Below, piece after piece: positions 40,462 through 49,516 of a stretch of 64,000 nucleotides of DNA. Source of the DNA: Kitasatospora setae KM-6054 (GTDB lineage Bacteria > Actinomycetota > Actinomycetes > Streptomycetales > Streptomycetaceae); assembly GCF_000269985.1 (NCBI RefSeq), contig NC_016109.1, positions 5,270,001-5,334,000 on the forward strand, read 5' to 3'. Under the pieces are notes generated by a model, which was not told the DNA's origin, did no database searches, and saw nothing but the letters and a program-made list of their open reading frames with translations. The stretch's first letter is position 1; each line of letters starts with the position of its first letter. The translations under genes were made by a program, and so were the position numbers.

Positions 40462-40665
40462 ATGGACGCCGAACGCGGCCCGGAGGCCGCCCACCGGGTG
40501 GTGCGCCAGGACGACAACGGCAACCGCTTCCTGCTCGCCCGCGGCCTCGACCGCGCCCGGGCCGAGGAGTTGGCCGCCGAGTACGAGGCCCGCGGCCACA
40601 AGCAGCTCTACTGGGTCGAACCCGAGGACCCGGCGGAACCCGGAGGCCCCGGCAGCCCCGCCTGA
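40462..40665 (+). CDS. Small SPOR-like protein
   Basis: The 67-residue protein contains HRVVRQDDNGNRFLLARGLD, then ARAEELAAEYEARGHKQLYW. The beta-alpha-beta pattern recalls SPOR-like domains, as annotated for homologues in Streptomyces. There is no signal peptide, so binding to peptidoglycan is doubtful. The ATG at 40462 is chosen because TACCGT (40450-40455) lies six bases before it, indicating a leaderless transcript. A longer frame starts at 40360. Codon use is typical of the host. Confidence 0.7.
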   Translation: MDAERGPEAAHRVVRQDDNGNRFLLARGLDRARAEELAAEYEARGHKQLYWVEPEDPAEPGGPGSPA

Positions 40666-40783
40666 CCCCGACCGGCCCCTCCCGCCCTTCCCGCCCATCT
40701 CCCCCCTCCCGCCCCGGCCCGCCGCGTAGCGTGGCACCCGGTGCGGCGCCCGCCGCACCGGTCGCGTGCGCGAAGGAGGCCCG
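40666..40783 (+). promoter_or_regulatory. Promoter and hairpin leader of the CYTH gene
   Basis: A pyrimidine-rich stretch is followed by a -10-like TAGCGT (40727-40732) and an 8-bp hairpin (40740-40747 with 40752-40759). AAGGAGG follows at 40773-40779, close to the GTG start. Confidence 0.4.
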
Positions 40784-41254
40784 GTGGGCGTCGAGATCGA
40801 GCGGAAGTTCCTCGTCCGAGACGGCGCGGAGGTCCCCGCCGGGCGGGAGTCCGAAGTCCGGCAGGGCTACCTGGTGACCGGGCCGGAGGGCGCCGAGGCG
40901 CGGGTCCGGCAGCAGGGCGACGCGTGCTCGCTGACGGTCAAGCGCGGCACCGGGCTGGTCCGCGGCGAGTGGGAGACCCCGCTGGACGCCGGGCAGTTCG
41001 CCGCGCTGTGGCCCGCCACCGAGCACGCCCGGATCCACAAGACCCGCCGGATCGTCCCGCTCGGCCCCGACGAGGCCGTGGTCGACACCTACCACGGCCG
41101 GCTCGCCGGACTGCGCACCGTCGAGGTCGAGTTCGCCGACCCGGAGCGGGCCGCCGCCTTCACCCCGCCGCCCTGGTTCGGCCCCGAGGTCACCGACCGC
41201 CCCGACCTCAAGAACCAGCGCCTGGCCACCGCCACCGCCCCGCCACGCGCCTGA
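40784..41254 (+). CDS. CYTH domain protein
   Basis: The 156-residue protein opens with VGVEIERKFLV, the ExExK signature of CYTH (CyaB-thiamine triphosphatase) enzymes. It continues with the alternating charged strands RQGYLVTGPEGAEARVRQ, SLTVKRGTG, KTRRIVPLG and TVEVEFADPE. CYTH enzymes hydrolyse triphosphates, or polyphosphate-like substrates, with divalent metal. The actual substrate here is unknown. The GTG start has a strong AAGGAGG a few bases upstream. The NUDIX gene follows 50 bases later, perhaps as part of the same unit. Confidence 0.9.
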   Translation: MGVEIERKFLVRDGAEVPAGRESEVRQGYLVTGPEGAEARVRQQGDACSLTVKRGTGLVRGEWETPLDAGQFAALWPATEHARIHKTRRIVPLGPDEAVVDTYHGRLAGLRTVEVEFADPERAAAFTPPPWFGPEVTDRPDLKNQRLATATAPPRA

Positions 41255-41304
41255 CGCCCCCTGCCGTAGGGTCGGTGGCCGGCACGACGAGCACGAGGAC
41301 GGCG

Positions 41305-41706
41305 ATGGCAACCCTGATCGACACGGTGGCGTGGGTCCGGCTGGAGGGCGGCAGGATCCTGTGCGCCCGCCCGCGCGGCAAGGACGCCTTCTACATCCCC
41401 GGCGGCAAGCGCGAGGGCGCCGAGACCGACCTGCAGACCCTGGTCCGCGAGGTCGCCGAGGAACTCACCGTCGCCATCCGCCCCGACACCGTCAGCCACG
41501 TCGGCACCTACCAGGCCGAAGCCCACGCCCAGGCCCCCGGCACCCAGGTCAGGATGGCCTGCTACGCCGCCGACTACACCGGCACCCTCACCGCCAGCAG
41601 CGAGATCGAGGAGGTCGCCTGGTTCGGCTACGCCGACCGCGACCGCGTCCCCCCGGTCGACCAGGTCCTCTTCGACGACCTGCACCGCGACGGCCTGCTG
41701 CGCTAG
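41305..41706 (+). CDS. NUDIX hydrolase
   Basis: The 133-residue protein has a complete Nudix box: GGKREGAETDLQ followed by REVAEEL, at about residues 32-54 (G-x5-E-x7-RE-x2-EE). Such enzymes hydrolyse nucleoside diphosphates linked to another group. PRGKDAFYIPGGK precedes the box, and VEEVAWFGYAD-like sequence (EIEEVAWFGY) follows. The ATG has GAGGA six bases upstream. The substrate cannot be inferred. It lies 50 bases after the CYTH gene. Confidence 0.92.
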   Translation: MATLIDTVAWVRLEGGRILCARPRGKDAFYIPGGKREGAETDLQTLVREVAEELTVAIRPDTVSHVGTYQAEAHAQAPGTQVRMACYAADYTGTLTASSEIEEVAWFGYADRDRVPPVDQVLFDDLHRDGLLR

Positions 41707-41920
41707 GCGGGGCCCGGCACCGGAAGCGCCCGCCCTGTCCGCTCTGTACGCCAATCGGACAGACGACCCGTATGCCGGGATAGCGGTGCGATTCCCTGGG
41801 TATGGCAGAGTTCGGCAGCATTCGTCACGATCCGTGAGCCCCTGGCGGCGCGGGGTGGCGGCGGCCCGCGCCCCGGCGAGCCCGCCGGGGGCGTTCCAGC
41901 GACGGCCGGAGGCCCCGTAG

Positions 41921-44692
41921 GTGGCGAAGCCGGGTGGCGGCGGGGGAGAGCGGGAGGAGTCCGGCCTGCCCGCGCACGGGGCGCGGCGCGGGGCCGCGCT
42001 GCCCGGCCGGGCCGGGGCCGGGCGGGCGGCCGCCCGGGCCCGGCTGCGCCGGGGGCGGCCCGACGCGCTGCCCGGCAGCGCGCCGACGGCCGGCCCCGTC
42101 CCGCCGCCCGGCGAGCCCCGGCCGGGGGGCGCCCCGGCCCGCGGCCGGCCCGCCCGGGCGTTCCCCGGCGGGCCGGAGCCGCACCCGGGGGAGGGGCCGA
42201 CCGCGCTGCACCCCAGCCGCCGCACCGAGGGCGGCAGCCTGCTGGACGTGGTCCGGGTGGCCATCGTCATCCTCGACACCTCGGGCCGGGTGGTGCTGTG
42301 GAGCCCCGCCGCCGAGGAGATGCTCGGCTGGCCCAGCGAGGTGCTGGTCGGCCGCGCCGTCGACGAGCTGATCCCCGACCCGGAGCAGGTCGCGCGCACC
42401 CGCGCCGCGCTGCACGAGACGCTGCGCCGCGGCTCCTGGCACGGCTTCACCGAGATCGCCGACCGGGACGGCCTGCCCGTCGAGGTGGAGGTCCGGCTCT
42501 CGCTGCTGGTCGACGGCGACGGCGCCCCGTACGTGCAGGCCGCGCTCACCGAGGCGGCCGCGCTGCGCGCCGTCGAACGCGACCTCGCCGTCCGGGACGC
42601 CCTGTTCGAGCAGTCGCCGCTGGGCATCGCCGTGCTGGACACCGACCTGCGCTACACCGCCGTCAACCGCACCCTGGCCGACATGAACGGCCTGCCCGCC
42701 GAGGCGCACATCGGCCGCACCACCGGCGAGACGCTGCCCGAGCGCTCCGCCGACGAGATCACCGCCGTCCAGCGCCAGGTGCTGGCCACCGGCGAGCCGG
42801 TCATCGACGTCACGCTGGCCTCCCCGGCCAGCGCCCGCTCCGGCTACCGGTCGATCTCCTACAGCCGGATGACCGACCGCTCCGGCCGGGTGCTCGGCAT
42901 CTCCGGCACCGTGATGGACGTCACCGAGCGCTACCGGGCGGTCGCCAAGGTCGAGGGCGCCCGGCGCCGGCTCTCGCTGCTCAACGAGTTCGGCTCCCGG
43001 GTCGGCGACCTGCTGGACGCCTCGATGATCGCCCAGGAGCTGGCCGGCGCGGTCGTCCCGCGGCTCGCCGACTACGCCGGGGTGATCCTGCTGCAGGCCG
43101 TCGCGCACGGCGACGACCTGCCCCGGCACGGCCACGACCGGCGCACCTCGCTGCTGCAGCTCGGCGTCGCCGCGATCCGGCAGGCCCCCGCCGTGGAGAC
43201 CATGCTGCGGCACGGCGCCCGGATCACCTTCGAGGAGGACTCGGTCTTCGGCCGGGTGCTGCGCAGCGGCGTCCCCGAACTGCTCTCCGGCGGCAACGGC
43301 GCCGACGAGCTGTCCTTCCCCGGCGACCCCAAGGTCGAGGCCGCCCGCGAACTCGGCGTGCACTCCCGGCTGGTGGTCCCGCTGCGGGCCCGCGGCATCG
43401 TGATCGGCCTGCTGGTGGTCAGCCGGGCCGGCTACCGCGAGGGCTTCGACCGCGACGACCTCGCCTTCACCGTCGAACTCGCCGACCGGGCCGGCAGCTC
43501 CCTCGACAACGCCCGCCTCTACGCCCGCGAGCGCACCGCCGCCCTCACCCTGCAGCGCACCCTGCTGCCCCAGCAGGTCCCGCAGCCCACCGGCGTCGAG
43601 GTCGCCTACCGGTACGTGCCCGGCTCCAGCGGCACCGAGGTCGGCGGCGACTGGTTCGACGTCATCCCGCTGCCCGGCGACCGCACCGCCCTGGTGGTCG
43701 GCGACGTGATGGGCCACGGCCTGCGCGCCGCCGCCACGATGGGCCGGCTGCGCACCGCCGTCCGGGTGCTGGCCGCCCTCGACCTCGCCCCCGAGGTCGT
43801 CCTGCGGCACGTGCACGAGCTCGCCGACGACCTCGCCCAGGGCCCGGACGAGGCGCTGCTCGCCACCTGCGTCTACGCGGTCTTCGACCCCGCCCGGCGC
43901 AGCCTGACCGTCACCAAGGCCGGCCACATCCCGCCGGTCCTGGTGGTCCCCGGCGCCGACGCCGAGCCGGCCCGCTCCGGCGGCCCGCTCCCCGGCGGCG
44001 CCGGACAGGTGCTCGACCTGCCCTCCGGCGCGCCGCTCGGCGTCGGCGGGGTGCCGTTCGAGTCGATCGAGATGCGGATCCCGGACGGCAGCCTGCTGGC
44101 CCTGTGCACCGACGGGCTGGTCGAGTCCCGGGACAAGGACCTGGACGTGGGACTGGGGAGGTTGATCACCGTGCTGGAACAGCCGTACGCCTCGATCCAG
44201 CAGGCGTGCGAGGCCGTCCTCGCCACCATGGAGCAGGGCCGCGAGCCCGACGACGTGGCCCTGCTGCTGGCCCGGCTCGGCCAGGGCCGGGCCGAGGAGC
44301 CCACCGCCGGCTGGACGCTGCCCGCCGAACCGACCGCGGTCTCCCGGGCCCGCCGGCTGGTCCGCGGCACCCTGGCCGACTGGGGCGCCGAGGAGCTCAC
44401 CGACACCGCCGAACTGCTGGTCAGCGAACTCGTCACGAACGCCGTCCGGTACGCCAGCGCCCCGATCGGCGTCCGGCTGACCCTCGGCGAATTGCTGCTG
44501 GTCGAGATCTCCGACCCGCTGCCCGACCCGCCCCGGGAGCGCCACGCCGGGGCCGGCGACGAGGGCGGCCGCGGCCTCGAACTCGTCCGCAGGCTCGCCC
44601 TGCGCTGGGGGACCAGGGCCGAGGGACTGGGCAAAGTCGTCTGGTTCGAGCTCCCGAACTCGGAGGTTCAACTACCCGATTCGATGTTGTGA
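41921..44692 (+). CDS. PAS-PAS-GAF-SpoIIE phosphatase-HATPase protein, first tandem copy
   Basis: The 923-residue signalling protein has a disordered Pro/Arg-rich N-terminus (1-104). PAS domains lie at about 107-215 and 227-335, and a GAF domain at about 347-520. The PPM/SpoIIE phosphatase domain is at about 543-770 (VGGDWFD; GDVMGHG near 593), and an RsbW-like GHKL ATPase at about 797-920 (VSELVTNAVRYA). It should sense a small molecule or redox signal and set the phosphorylation of anti-sigma antagonists. GTG at 41921 has GGAGG nine bases upstream; the N-terminal extent is uncertain. A paralogue with the same order follows after 102 bases. Confidence 0.87.
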   Translation: MAKPGGGGGEREESGLPAHGARRGAALPGRAGAGRAAARARLRRGRPDALPGSAPTAGPVPPPGEPRPGGAPARGRPARAFPGGPEPHPGEGPTALHPSRRTEGGSLLDVVRVAIVILDTSGRVVLWSPAAEEMLGWPSEVLVGRAVDELIPDPEQVARTRAALHETLRRGSWHGFTEIADRDGLPVEVEVRLSLLVDGDGAPYVQAALTEAAALRAVERDLAVRDALFEQSPLGIAVLDTDLRYTAVNRTLADMNGLPAEAHIGRTTGETLPERSADEITAVQRQVLATGEPVIDVTLASPASARSGYRSISYSRMTDRSGRVLGISGTVMDVTERYRAVAKVEGARRRLSLLNEFGSRVGDLLDASMIAQELAGAVVPRLADYAGVILLQAVAHGDDLPRHGHDRRTSLLQLGVAAIRQAPAVETMLRHGARITFEEDSVFGRVLRSGVPELLSGGNGADELSFPGDPKVEAARELGVHSRLVVPLRARGIVIGLLVVSRAGYREGFDRDDLAFTVELADRAGSSLDNARLYARERTAALTLQRTLLPQQVPQPTGVEVAYRYVPGSSGTEVGGDWFDVIPLPGDRTALVVGDVMGHGLRAAATMGRLRTAVRVLAALDLAPEVVLRHVHELADDLAQGPDEALLATCVYAVFDPARRSLTVTKAGHIPPVLVVPGADAEPARSGGPLPGGAGQVLDLPSGAPLGVGGVPFESIEMRIPDGSLLALCTDGLVESRDKDLDVGLGRLITVLEQPYASIQQACEAVLATMEQGREPDDVALLLARLGQGRAEEPTAGWTLPAEPTAVSRARRLVRGTLADWGAEELTDTAELLVSELVTNAVRYASAPIGVRLTLGELLLVEISDPLPDPPRERHAGAGDEGGRGLELVRRLALRWGTRAEGLGKVVWFELPNSEVQLPDSML

Positions 44693-44726
44693 CGTTGAAG
44701 GGCGTGTGCGCCCGTGCCCGAATGAT

Positions 44727-44751
44727 GAATACTCGGACATCGAATACTCGG
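44727..44751 (+). repeat. Direct repeat GAATACTCGG x2 in the intergenic gap
   Basis: GAATACTCGG occurs at 44727-44736 and 44742-44751, a 15-base period, in the 102-base gap between the two phosphatase genes. It may be a regulator site. Confidence 0.5.
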
Positions 44752-44794
44752 TCTTCTCGACACCGGATGGGCGCGGGTTGGAGGGGTCGGTCCG

Positions 44795-47311
44795 TTGAAC
44801 AGCTTCCCGGCACGGAACGTGACGCACGGCAGCGGCGGTCATGCCGCGGTGCCGGAACAGCCGGGTGCCCCGACGACCCCCGCCCCGCTGCCGCTCGGCT
44901 GGGGACAGGGCGCCTCGGGCACCATCTACGACTACATCAGGGTCGCGACCTTCGCGATCGGGGCCGACGGGCGGATCGCCCAGTGGAGCGACCGGGCCGC
45001 CGAGTTCTTCGGCGTCCCCGCCTCCGAGGCGGTCGGCGCCGACCCGATCACCGCGTTCATCCCGCGCGAGCTGTGGCAGCGCGGCCGGGCCCGGCTGGAA
45101 CGCATCCTGTCCGGCGAGGAGTGGGTCGGCACCGCCCCCTACCGGGACCTCTCCGGCGCCGAGAGCCTCGCCGAGGTCTACGCGATGCCCGCCAGCGCCG
45201 ACGGCTCCGCCACCTGCCTGGCCGTCGACCTCGGCCGGCTGCGCGCCATCGAGACCGACCTGGCCGCCTCCGAGGCGGTCATCGGCCAGACCCCCACCGG
45301 CTTCTTCCTGTTCGACACCGACCTCAAGCTGCAACGCGTCAACGCCGCCTTCGCGGCCGGCGTCGGTCGCAGCCCCACCGCCCTCCAGGGCCTCGCCCCC
45401 GGCGACGTGTTCCGCCCCTCCGACGCCGACCGGCTGCTGCTCGCCCTGCGCAAGGTCCTCACCGGCCAGGAGTCCGTCCTCGACCTGCGGCTGTCCGGCC
45501 CGGTCCGGGCCGCCCGCACCGGCGCCGGCCGCGACGAGGACCAGCGCACCTGGGCCGTCTCGCTGTACCGGCTCACCGCCGCCGGCGGCCGCCCGATCGG
45601 CGTGGCCGGCCAGGTCCAGGACGTCACCAGCCGGCACATCGCCGAACGCGAGGCGGCCGGCGTGCGCCGCAGCCTCGCCCTGCTGAACGAGGCGTCCACC
45701 CACATCGGCTCCACCCTCGACCTGGAGACCACCGCCAAGGAACTGCTCGACGTGATCGTCCCGCAGTTCTGCGACGTCGCCACCGTCGACCTCTACACCG
45801 CGCTGCTCACCGGCGACGCCGCCCCGCTCAGCGCCAACCCGGAGAGCGGCGAACTGCGCCGGGTCGCCGTCTCCAGCGTGGTCGGCAACGCCCCGTCCGT
45901 GCTCGGCAGCGAGCGCGCCGGCGTCCGGGTCGCCGAGGCCGGCGGCACACTCTGCTACCCGCCGCGCTCCCCGCACGCCCGCGCGCTGCGCACCGGCCGC
46001 AGCGTCGTCCCGCAGCCCGGCCCCGACCCGCTGCTGCGCTCCACCCTGGTGGTGCCGCTGGTCGCCCGCGACCAGGTGCTCGGCCTGGTCCAGCTCTCCC
46101 GGGCGATCGGCAGCGAGCCGTTCGACGCCCGCGAGGTCGCGATCGCCGAGGAGCTGGTCGCCCGGGCCGCCGTCTGCGTCGACAACGCCCGGCTCTACCG
46201 CCGCGAGCACGAGCGCGCGCTGATCCTGCAGCGCAGCCTGCTGCCCCCCGGCAACCCGGCCGCCTCCGGCCTGGAGATCGCCCGCCGCTACCTGCCCAGC
46301 AACAACAACACCGAGGTCGGCGGCGACTGGTTCGACGTCATCCCGCTGCCCGGCAGCCGCACCGCGCTGGTGATCGGCGACGTGATGGGCCGCGGCCTGC
46401 GCGCCGCCGTCGCGATGGGCCAACTCCGCACCGCCGTCCGCACCCTGGCGATGCTCGACCTCGACCCCGAGGAGGTGCTCTCCGCCCTCGACGAGATCGC
46501 CCGCGGCCTCGGCAACGACGAGGACCCGGACCGCTCCAACGCCGAGGTCTACCTCGCCACCTGCGTGTACGCCGTCTACGACGCGGTCAAACAGCGCTGC
46601 ACCTTCGCCAACGCCGGGCACCTCCCGCCGGTCCTGCTCGCCCCCGGGCAGGGCGCCCGCACCATCACCGTGCCGCCCGGCCTGCCGCTCGGCGTCGGCG
46701 GCGAACCGTTCGAGGAGGTCACCGTCGACCTGCCGGAGGGCGCCGTGCTGGCCCTCTACACCGACGGCCTGGTGGAGTCCCGCAAGCACCAGCTCGACGA
46801 GGGCATCGACGCCTTCCGGGCCGCGCTGGAGGCCGGCTCCGAGCGGATCGAGGAACTCTGCGACCAGGTGCTGGACGAGCTCAACCCGCACCACGGCGAG
46901 GACGACATCGCCCTGCTGATGGCCAAGGTCAAGGCCCTGCCCAAGGGCTCGGTCGGCGACTGGCGGTTCCCCTCCGAGCCGACCTCGGTCGCCAAGGCCC
47001 GCGAGGCCGCCTGCGGCTGGCTGCTGGAACGCGGCCTGGACGACCTGGTCGACACCTCCGAGCTGCTGGTCAGCGAACTGGTCACCAACGCGCTGCGGCA
47101 CGGCCGCGGCGAGATCCGGCTCCGGCTGCTGCGCGACAAGACCATGGTCTGCGAGGTCTGGGACGACGCCTACGCGCAGCCGCGCCAGCGCCGCGCCCAG
47201 GAGACCGACGAGGGCGGCCGCGGCCTCCAGCTGGTCTCCCTGCTGGCCGAGCGCTGGGGCAGCCGGCGCACCCCCAAGGGCAAGATCGTCTGGTTCGAGC
47301 TCTCGCTCTAG
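44795..47311 (+). CDS. PAS-PAS-GAF-SpoIIE phosphatase-HATPase protein, second tandem copy
   Basis: The 838-residue protein repeats the build of its upstream neighbour. PAS is at about 43-150 (IYDYIRVATFAIGADGRIAQ), a second PAS at about 158-275, GAF at about 294-470, SpoIIE phosphatase at about 477-705 (VGGDWFD, GDVMGRG) and GHKL ATPase at about 722-835 (VSELVTNALRHG). The start is a TTG at 44795 with GGAGGGG eight bases upstream. In the phosphatase motif the usual His of GDVMGHG is Arg. Both copies are likely to feed a sigma-factor or anti-sigma network encoded elsewhere. Confidence 0.87.
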   Translation: MNSFPARNVTHGSGGHAAVPEQPGAPTTPAPLPLGWGQGASGTIYDYIRVATFAIGADGRIAQWSDRAAEFFGVPASEAVGADPITAFIPRELWQRGRARLERILSGEEWVGTAPYRDLSGAESLAEVYAMPASADGSATCLAVDLGRLRAIETDLAASEAVIGQTPTGFFLFDTDLKLQRVNAAFAAGVGRSPTALQGLAPGDVFRPSDADRLLLALRKVLTGQESVLDLRLSGPVRAARTGAGRDEDQRTWAVSLYRLTAAGGRPIGVAGQVQDVTSRHIAEREAAGVRRSLALLNEASTHIGSTLDLETTAKELLDVIVPQFCDVATVDLYTALLTGDAAPLSANPESGELRRVAVSSVVGNAPSVLGSERAGVRVAEAGGTLCYPPRSPHARALRTGRSVVPQPGPDPLLRSTLVVPLVARDQVLGLVQLSRAIGSEPFDAREVAIAEELVARAAVCVDNARLYRREHERALILQRSLLPPGNPAASGLEIARRYLPSNNNTEVGGDWFDVIPLPGSRTALVIGDVMGRGLRAAVAMGQLRTAVRTLAMLDLDPEEVLSALDEIARGLGNDEDPDRSNAEVYLATCVYAVYDAVKQRCTFANAGHLPPVLLAPGQGARTITVPPGLPLGVGGEPFEEVTVDLPEGAVLALYTDGLVESRKHQLDEGIDAFRAALEAGSERIEELCDQVLDELNPHHGEDDIALLMAKVKALPKGSVGDWRFPSEPTSVAKAREAACGWLLERGLDDLVDTSELLVSELVTNALRHGRGEIRLRLLRDKTMVCEVWDDAYAQPRQRRAQETDEGGRGLQLVSLLAERWGSRRTPKGKIVWFELSL

Positions 47312-47442
47312 GCCCGCGCGCCGCCGGCCCGGCGGCTCGCACAGCGCCCCGGGACGGTGGTGCGTACGGGAAGGAGCGGGGCCCGGTGGTGATGTCCACC
47401 GCCCCGACGCGGCCCGTTTCGGCTCCATTGGGCCGTTCCCCG

Positions 47443-47448
47443 TACGAT
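47443..47448 (+). promoter_or_regulatory. Possible -10 element of typA
   Basis: TACGAT lies about 100 bases before the typA start, with TTCGGC as a weak -35 at 47418-47423. The gap 47312-47548 has no other gene. Confidence 0.35.
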
Positions 47449-47548
47449 GGGAAGAAGCCGAGGCATGTGCCGTGCCCGGTGGGTGGACCGGTGAATGCTG
47501 ACGCGGGCCGGGCACCGTGACCCACGATTCCGGGAGAATCAGCGCCGC

Positions 47549-49453
47549 ATGCCCACGCGCAACGACATTCGTAACGTCGCCATCGTCGCCCACGTCGACC
47601 ACGGCAAGACCACCCTGGTCGACGCCATGCTGAAGCAGGCCGGCGCCTTCGCCGCCCACCAGCAGCTCGACGACCGGATGATGGACTCGAACGACCTGGA
47701 GCGCGAGAAGGGCATCACCATTCTCGCGAAGAACACCGCGGTCAAGTACCACCCCAAGGACGGTGGCGCGCCGATCACGATCAACATCATCGACACCCCC
47801 GGCCACGCCGACTTCGGTGGCGAGGTCGAGCGCGGCCTGTCGATGGTGGACGCGGTCGTCCTGCTGGTCGACGCCTCCGAGGGCCCGCTGCCGCAGACCC
47901 GCTTCGTGCTGCGCAAGGCGCTCTCCGCCCGCCTGCCCGTCATCCTGTGCATCAACAAGACCGACCGTCCGGACGCTCGGATCGACGAGGTCATCAACGA
48001 GACCTACGACCTGTTCCTGGACCTGGACGCGGACGAGGACCAGATCGAGTTCCCGATCGTCTTCGCCTGCGCCCGTGACGGCGTCGCCTCGCTGACCAAG
48101 CCCGAGAACGGCACCGTCCCGGCGGACTCGGAGAACCTGGAGCCGTTCTTCTCCACCATCCTGGAGCACGTCCCGGCCCCGGTCTACGACGAGAACGCCC
48201 CGCTGCAGGCGCACGTCACCAACCTGGACGCCGACAACTTCCTCGGCCGCATCGCGCTCCTCCGGGTCGAGCAGGGCGAGCTGCGCAAGGGCCAGACGGT
48301 GGCCTGGATCAAGCGCGACGGCTCGATCCAGAACGTCCGGATCTCCGAGCTGCTGATGACCGAGGCGCTCACCCGCAAGCCGGCCGAGGTGGCCGGCCCC
48401 GGTGACATCTGCGCCGTCGCCGGCATCGGCGACATCATGATCGGCGAGACCCTGGCCGACACCGAGAACCCGATCGCGCTGCCGCTGATCACGGTCGACG
48501 AGCCGGCCATCTCGATGACCATCGGCACCAACACCTCGCCGCTGGTCGGCAAGGGCGGCTCCGGCAAGGGCGCCGACGCGAAGTCCAGCAGCAAGGTGGA
48601 CCGCAAGGTGACGGCCCGCCAGGTGAAGGACCGCCTGGACCGCGAGCTGATCGGCAACGTCTCGCTCCGCGTCCTGGAGACCGAGCGCCCGGACGCCTGG
48701 GAGGTGCAGGGCCGCGGTGAGCTGGCGCTGGCCATCCTGATCGAGACCATGCGCCGCGAGGGCTTCGAGCTGACCGTCGGCAAGCCGCAGGTGGTCACCC
48801 GCGAGGTCAACGGCAAGACCCACGAGCCGGTCGAGCGCCTCACCGTGGACGTCCCCGAGGAGCACATGGGCGCCGTCACGCAGCTCATGGGCGTCCGCAA
48901 GGGCCGGATGGACAACATGTCCAACCACGGCTCGGGCTGGGTCCGGATGGAGTTCGTGGTGCCGTCCCGCGGCCTGATCGGCTTCCGCACCGAGTTCCTC
49001 ACCGGCACCCGCGGCACCGGCATCGCGCACTCGATCCACGAGGGCTACGAGCCGTGGTTCGGCACCCTGACGACCCGCAACAACGGTTCGCTGGTCGCCG
49101 ACCGCTCCGGCGTGGTCACCGCCTTCGCGATGACCAACCTGCAGGAGCGCGGCGTGCTGTTCTGCGACCCGGGCACCGAGGTGTACGAGGGCATGATCGT
49201 CGGTGAGAACTCGCGCGCCGACGACATGGACGTGAACATCACCAAGGAGAAGAAGCTCACCAACATGCGTTCCTCGAACGCCGACGTGGCGGAGTCCATC
49301 GTGCCGCCGCGCAAGCTCTCGCTGGAGCAGTCGCTGGAGTTCTGCCGCGAGGACGAGTGCATCGAGGTGACCCCGGAGACCGTGCGCATCCGCAAGGTCG
49401 TCCTGGACGCCAAGGACCGCGGCCGCACCGCCTCGCGCGCCAAGAAGGGCTGA
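47549..49453 (+). CDS. typA: Translational GTPase TypA/BipA
   Basis: The 634-residue protein is a ribosome-binding GTPase related to EF-G that supports 50S assembly and stress growth. G1 is AHVDHGKTT (residues 14-22). The switch region contains LEREKGITILAKN, G3 is DTPGHADFGGEVERGL and G4 INKTD. Domains III and V follow, and the TypA-specific C-terminal domain has SRGLIGFRTEFLTGTRGTG and FCREDECIEVTPE. A short Gly/Lys/Ser-rich insertion (GKGGSGKGADAKSSSK) is typical of actinobacterial copies. The ATG is 13 bases after GGGAG. It stands directly upstream of the opp operons, as in S. coelicolor. Confidence 0.97.
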   Translation: MPTRNDIRNVAIVAHVDHGKTTLVDAMLKQAGAFAAHQQLDDRMMDSNDLEREKGITILAKNTAVKYHPKDGGAPITINIIDTPGHADFGGEVERGLSMVDAVVLLVDASEGPLPQTRFVLRKALSARLPVILCINKTDRPDARIDEVINETYDLFLDLDADEDQIEFPIVFACARDGVASLTKPENGTVPADSENLEPFFSTILEHVPAPVYDENAPLQAHVTNLDADNFLGRIALLRVEQGELRKGQTVAWIKRDGSIQNVRISELLMTEALTRKPAEVAGPGDICAVAGIGDIMIGETLADTENPIALPLITVDEPAISMTIGTNTSPLVGKGGSGKGADAKSSSKVDRKVTARQVKDRLDRELIGNVSLRVLETERPDAWEVQGRGELALAILIETMRREGFELTVGKPQVVTREVNGKTHEPVERLTVDVPEEHMGAVTQLMGVRKGRMDNMSNHGSGWVRMEFVVPSRGLIGFRTEFLTGTRGTGIAHSIHEGYEPWFGTLTTRNNGSLVADRSGVVTAFAMTNLQERGVLFCDPGTEVYEGMIVGENSRADDMDVNITKEKKLTNMRSSNADVAESIVPPRKLSLEQSLEFCREDECIEVTPETVRIRKVVLDAKDRGRTASRAKKG

Positions 49454-49480
49454 CACCCGCCCGGCAGCACCCTGTTCGGC

Positions 49481-49516
49481 CGACCGGCCGGCGTCCTCGC
49501 GGACGCCGGCCGGTCG
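49481..49516 (+). terminator. 16-bp terminator of typA
   Basis: A perfect 16-bp stem (49481-49496 with 49501-49516) and TCGC loop is followed by TGTTT. Confidence 0.93.

Noticed and set aside
42298..47520. 1740-codon plus-strand open frame over both phosphatase genes
   Set aside because: It is an out-of-frame Arg/Pro-rich shadow of two well-supported genes.
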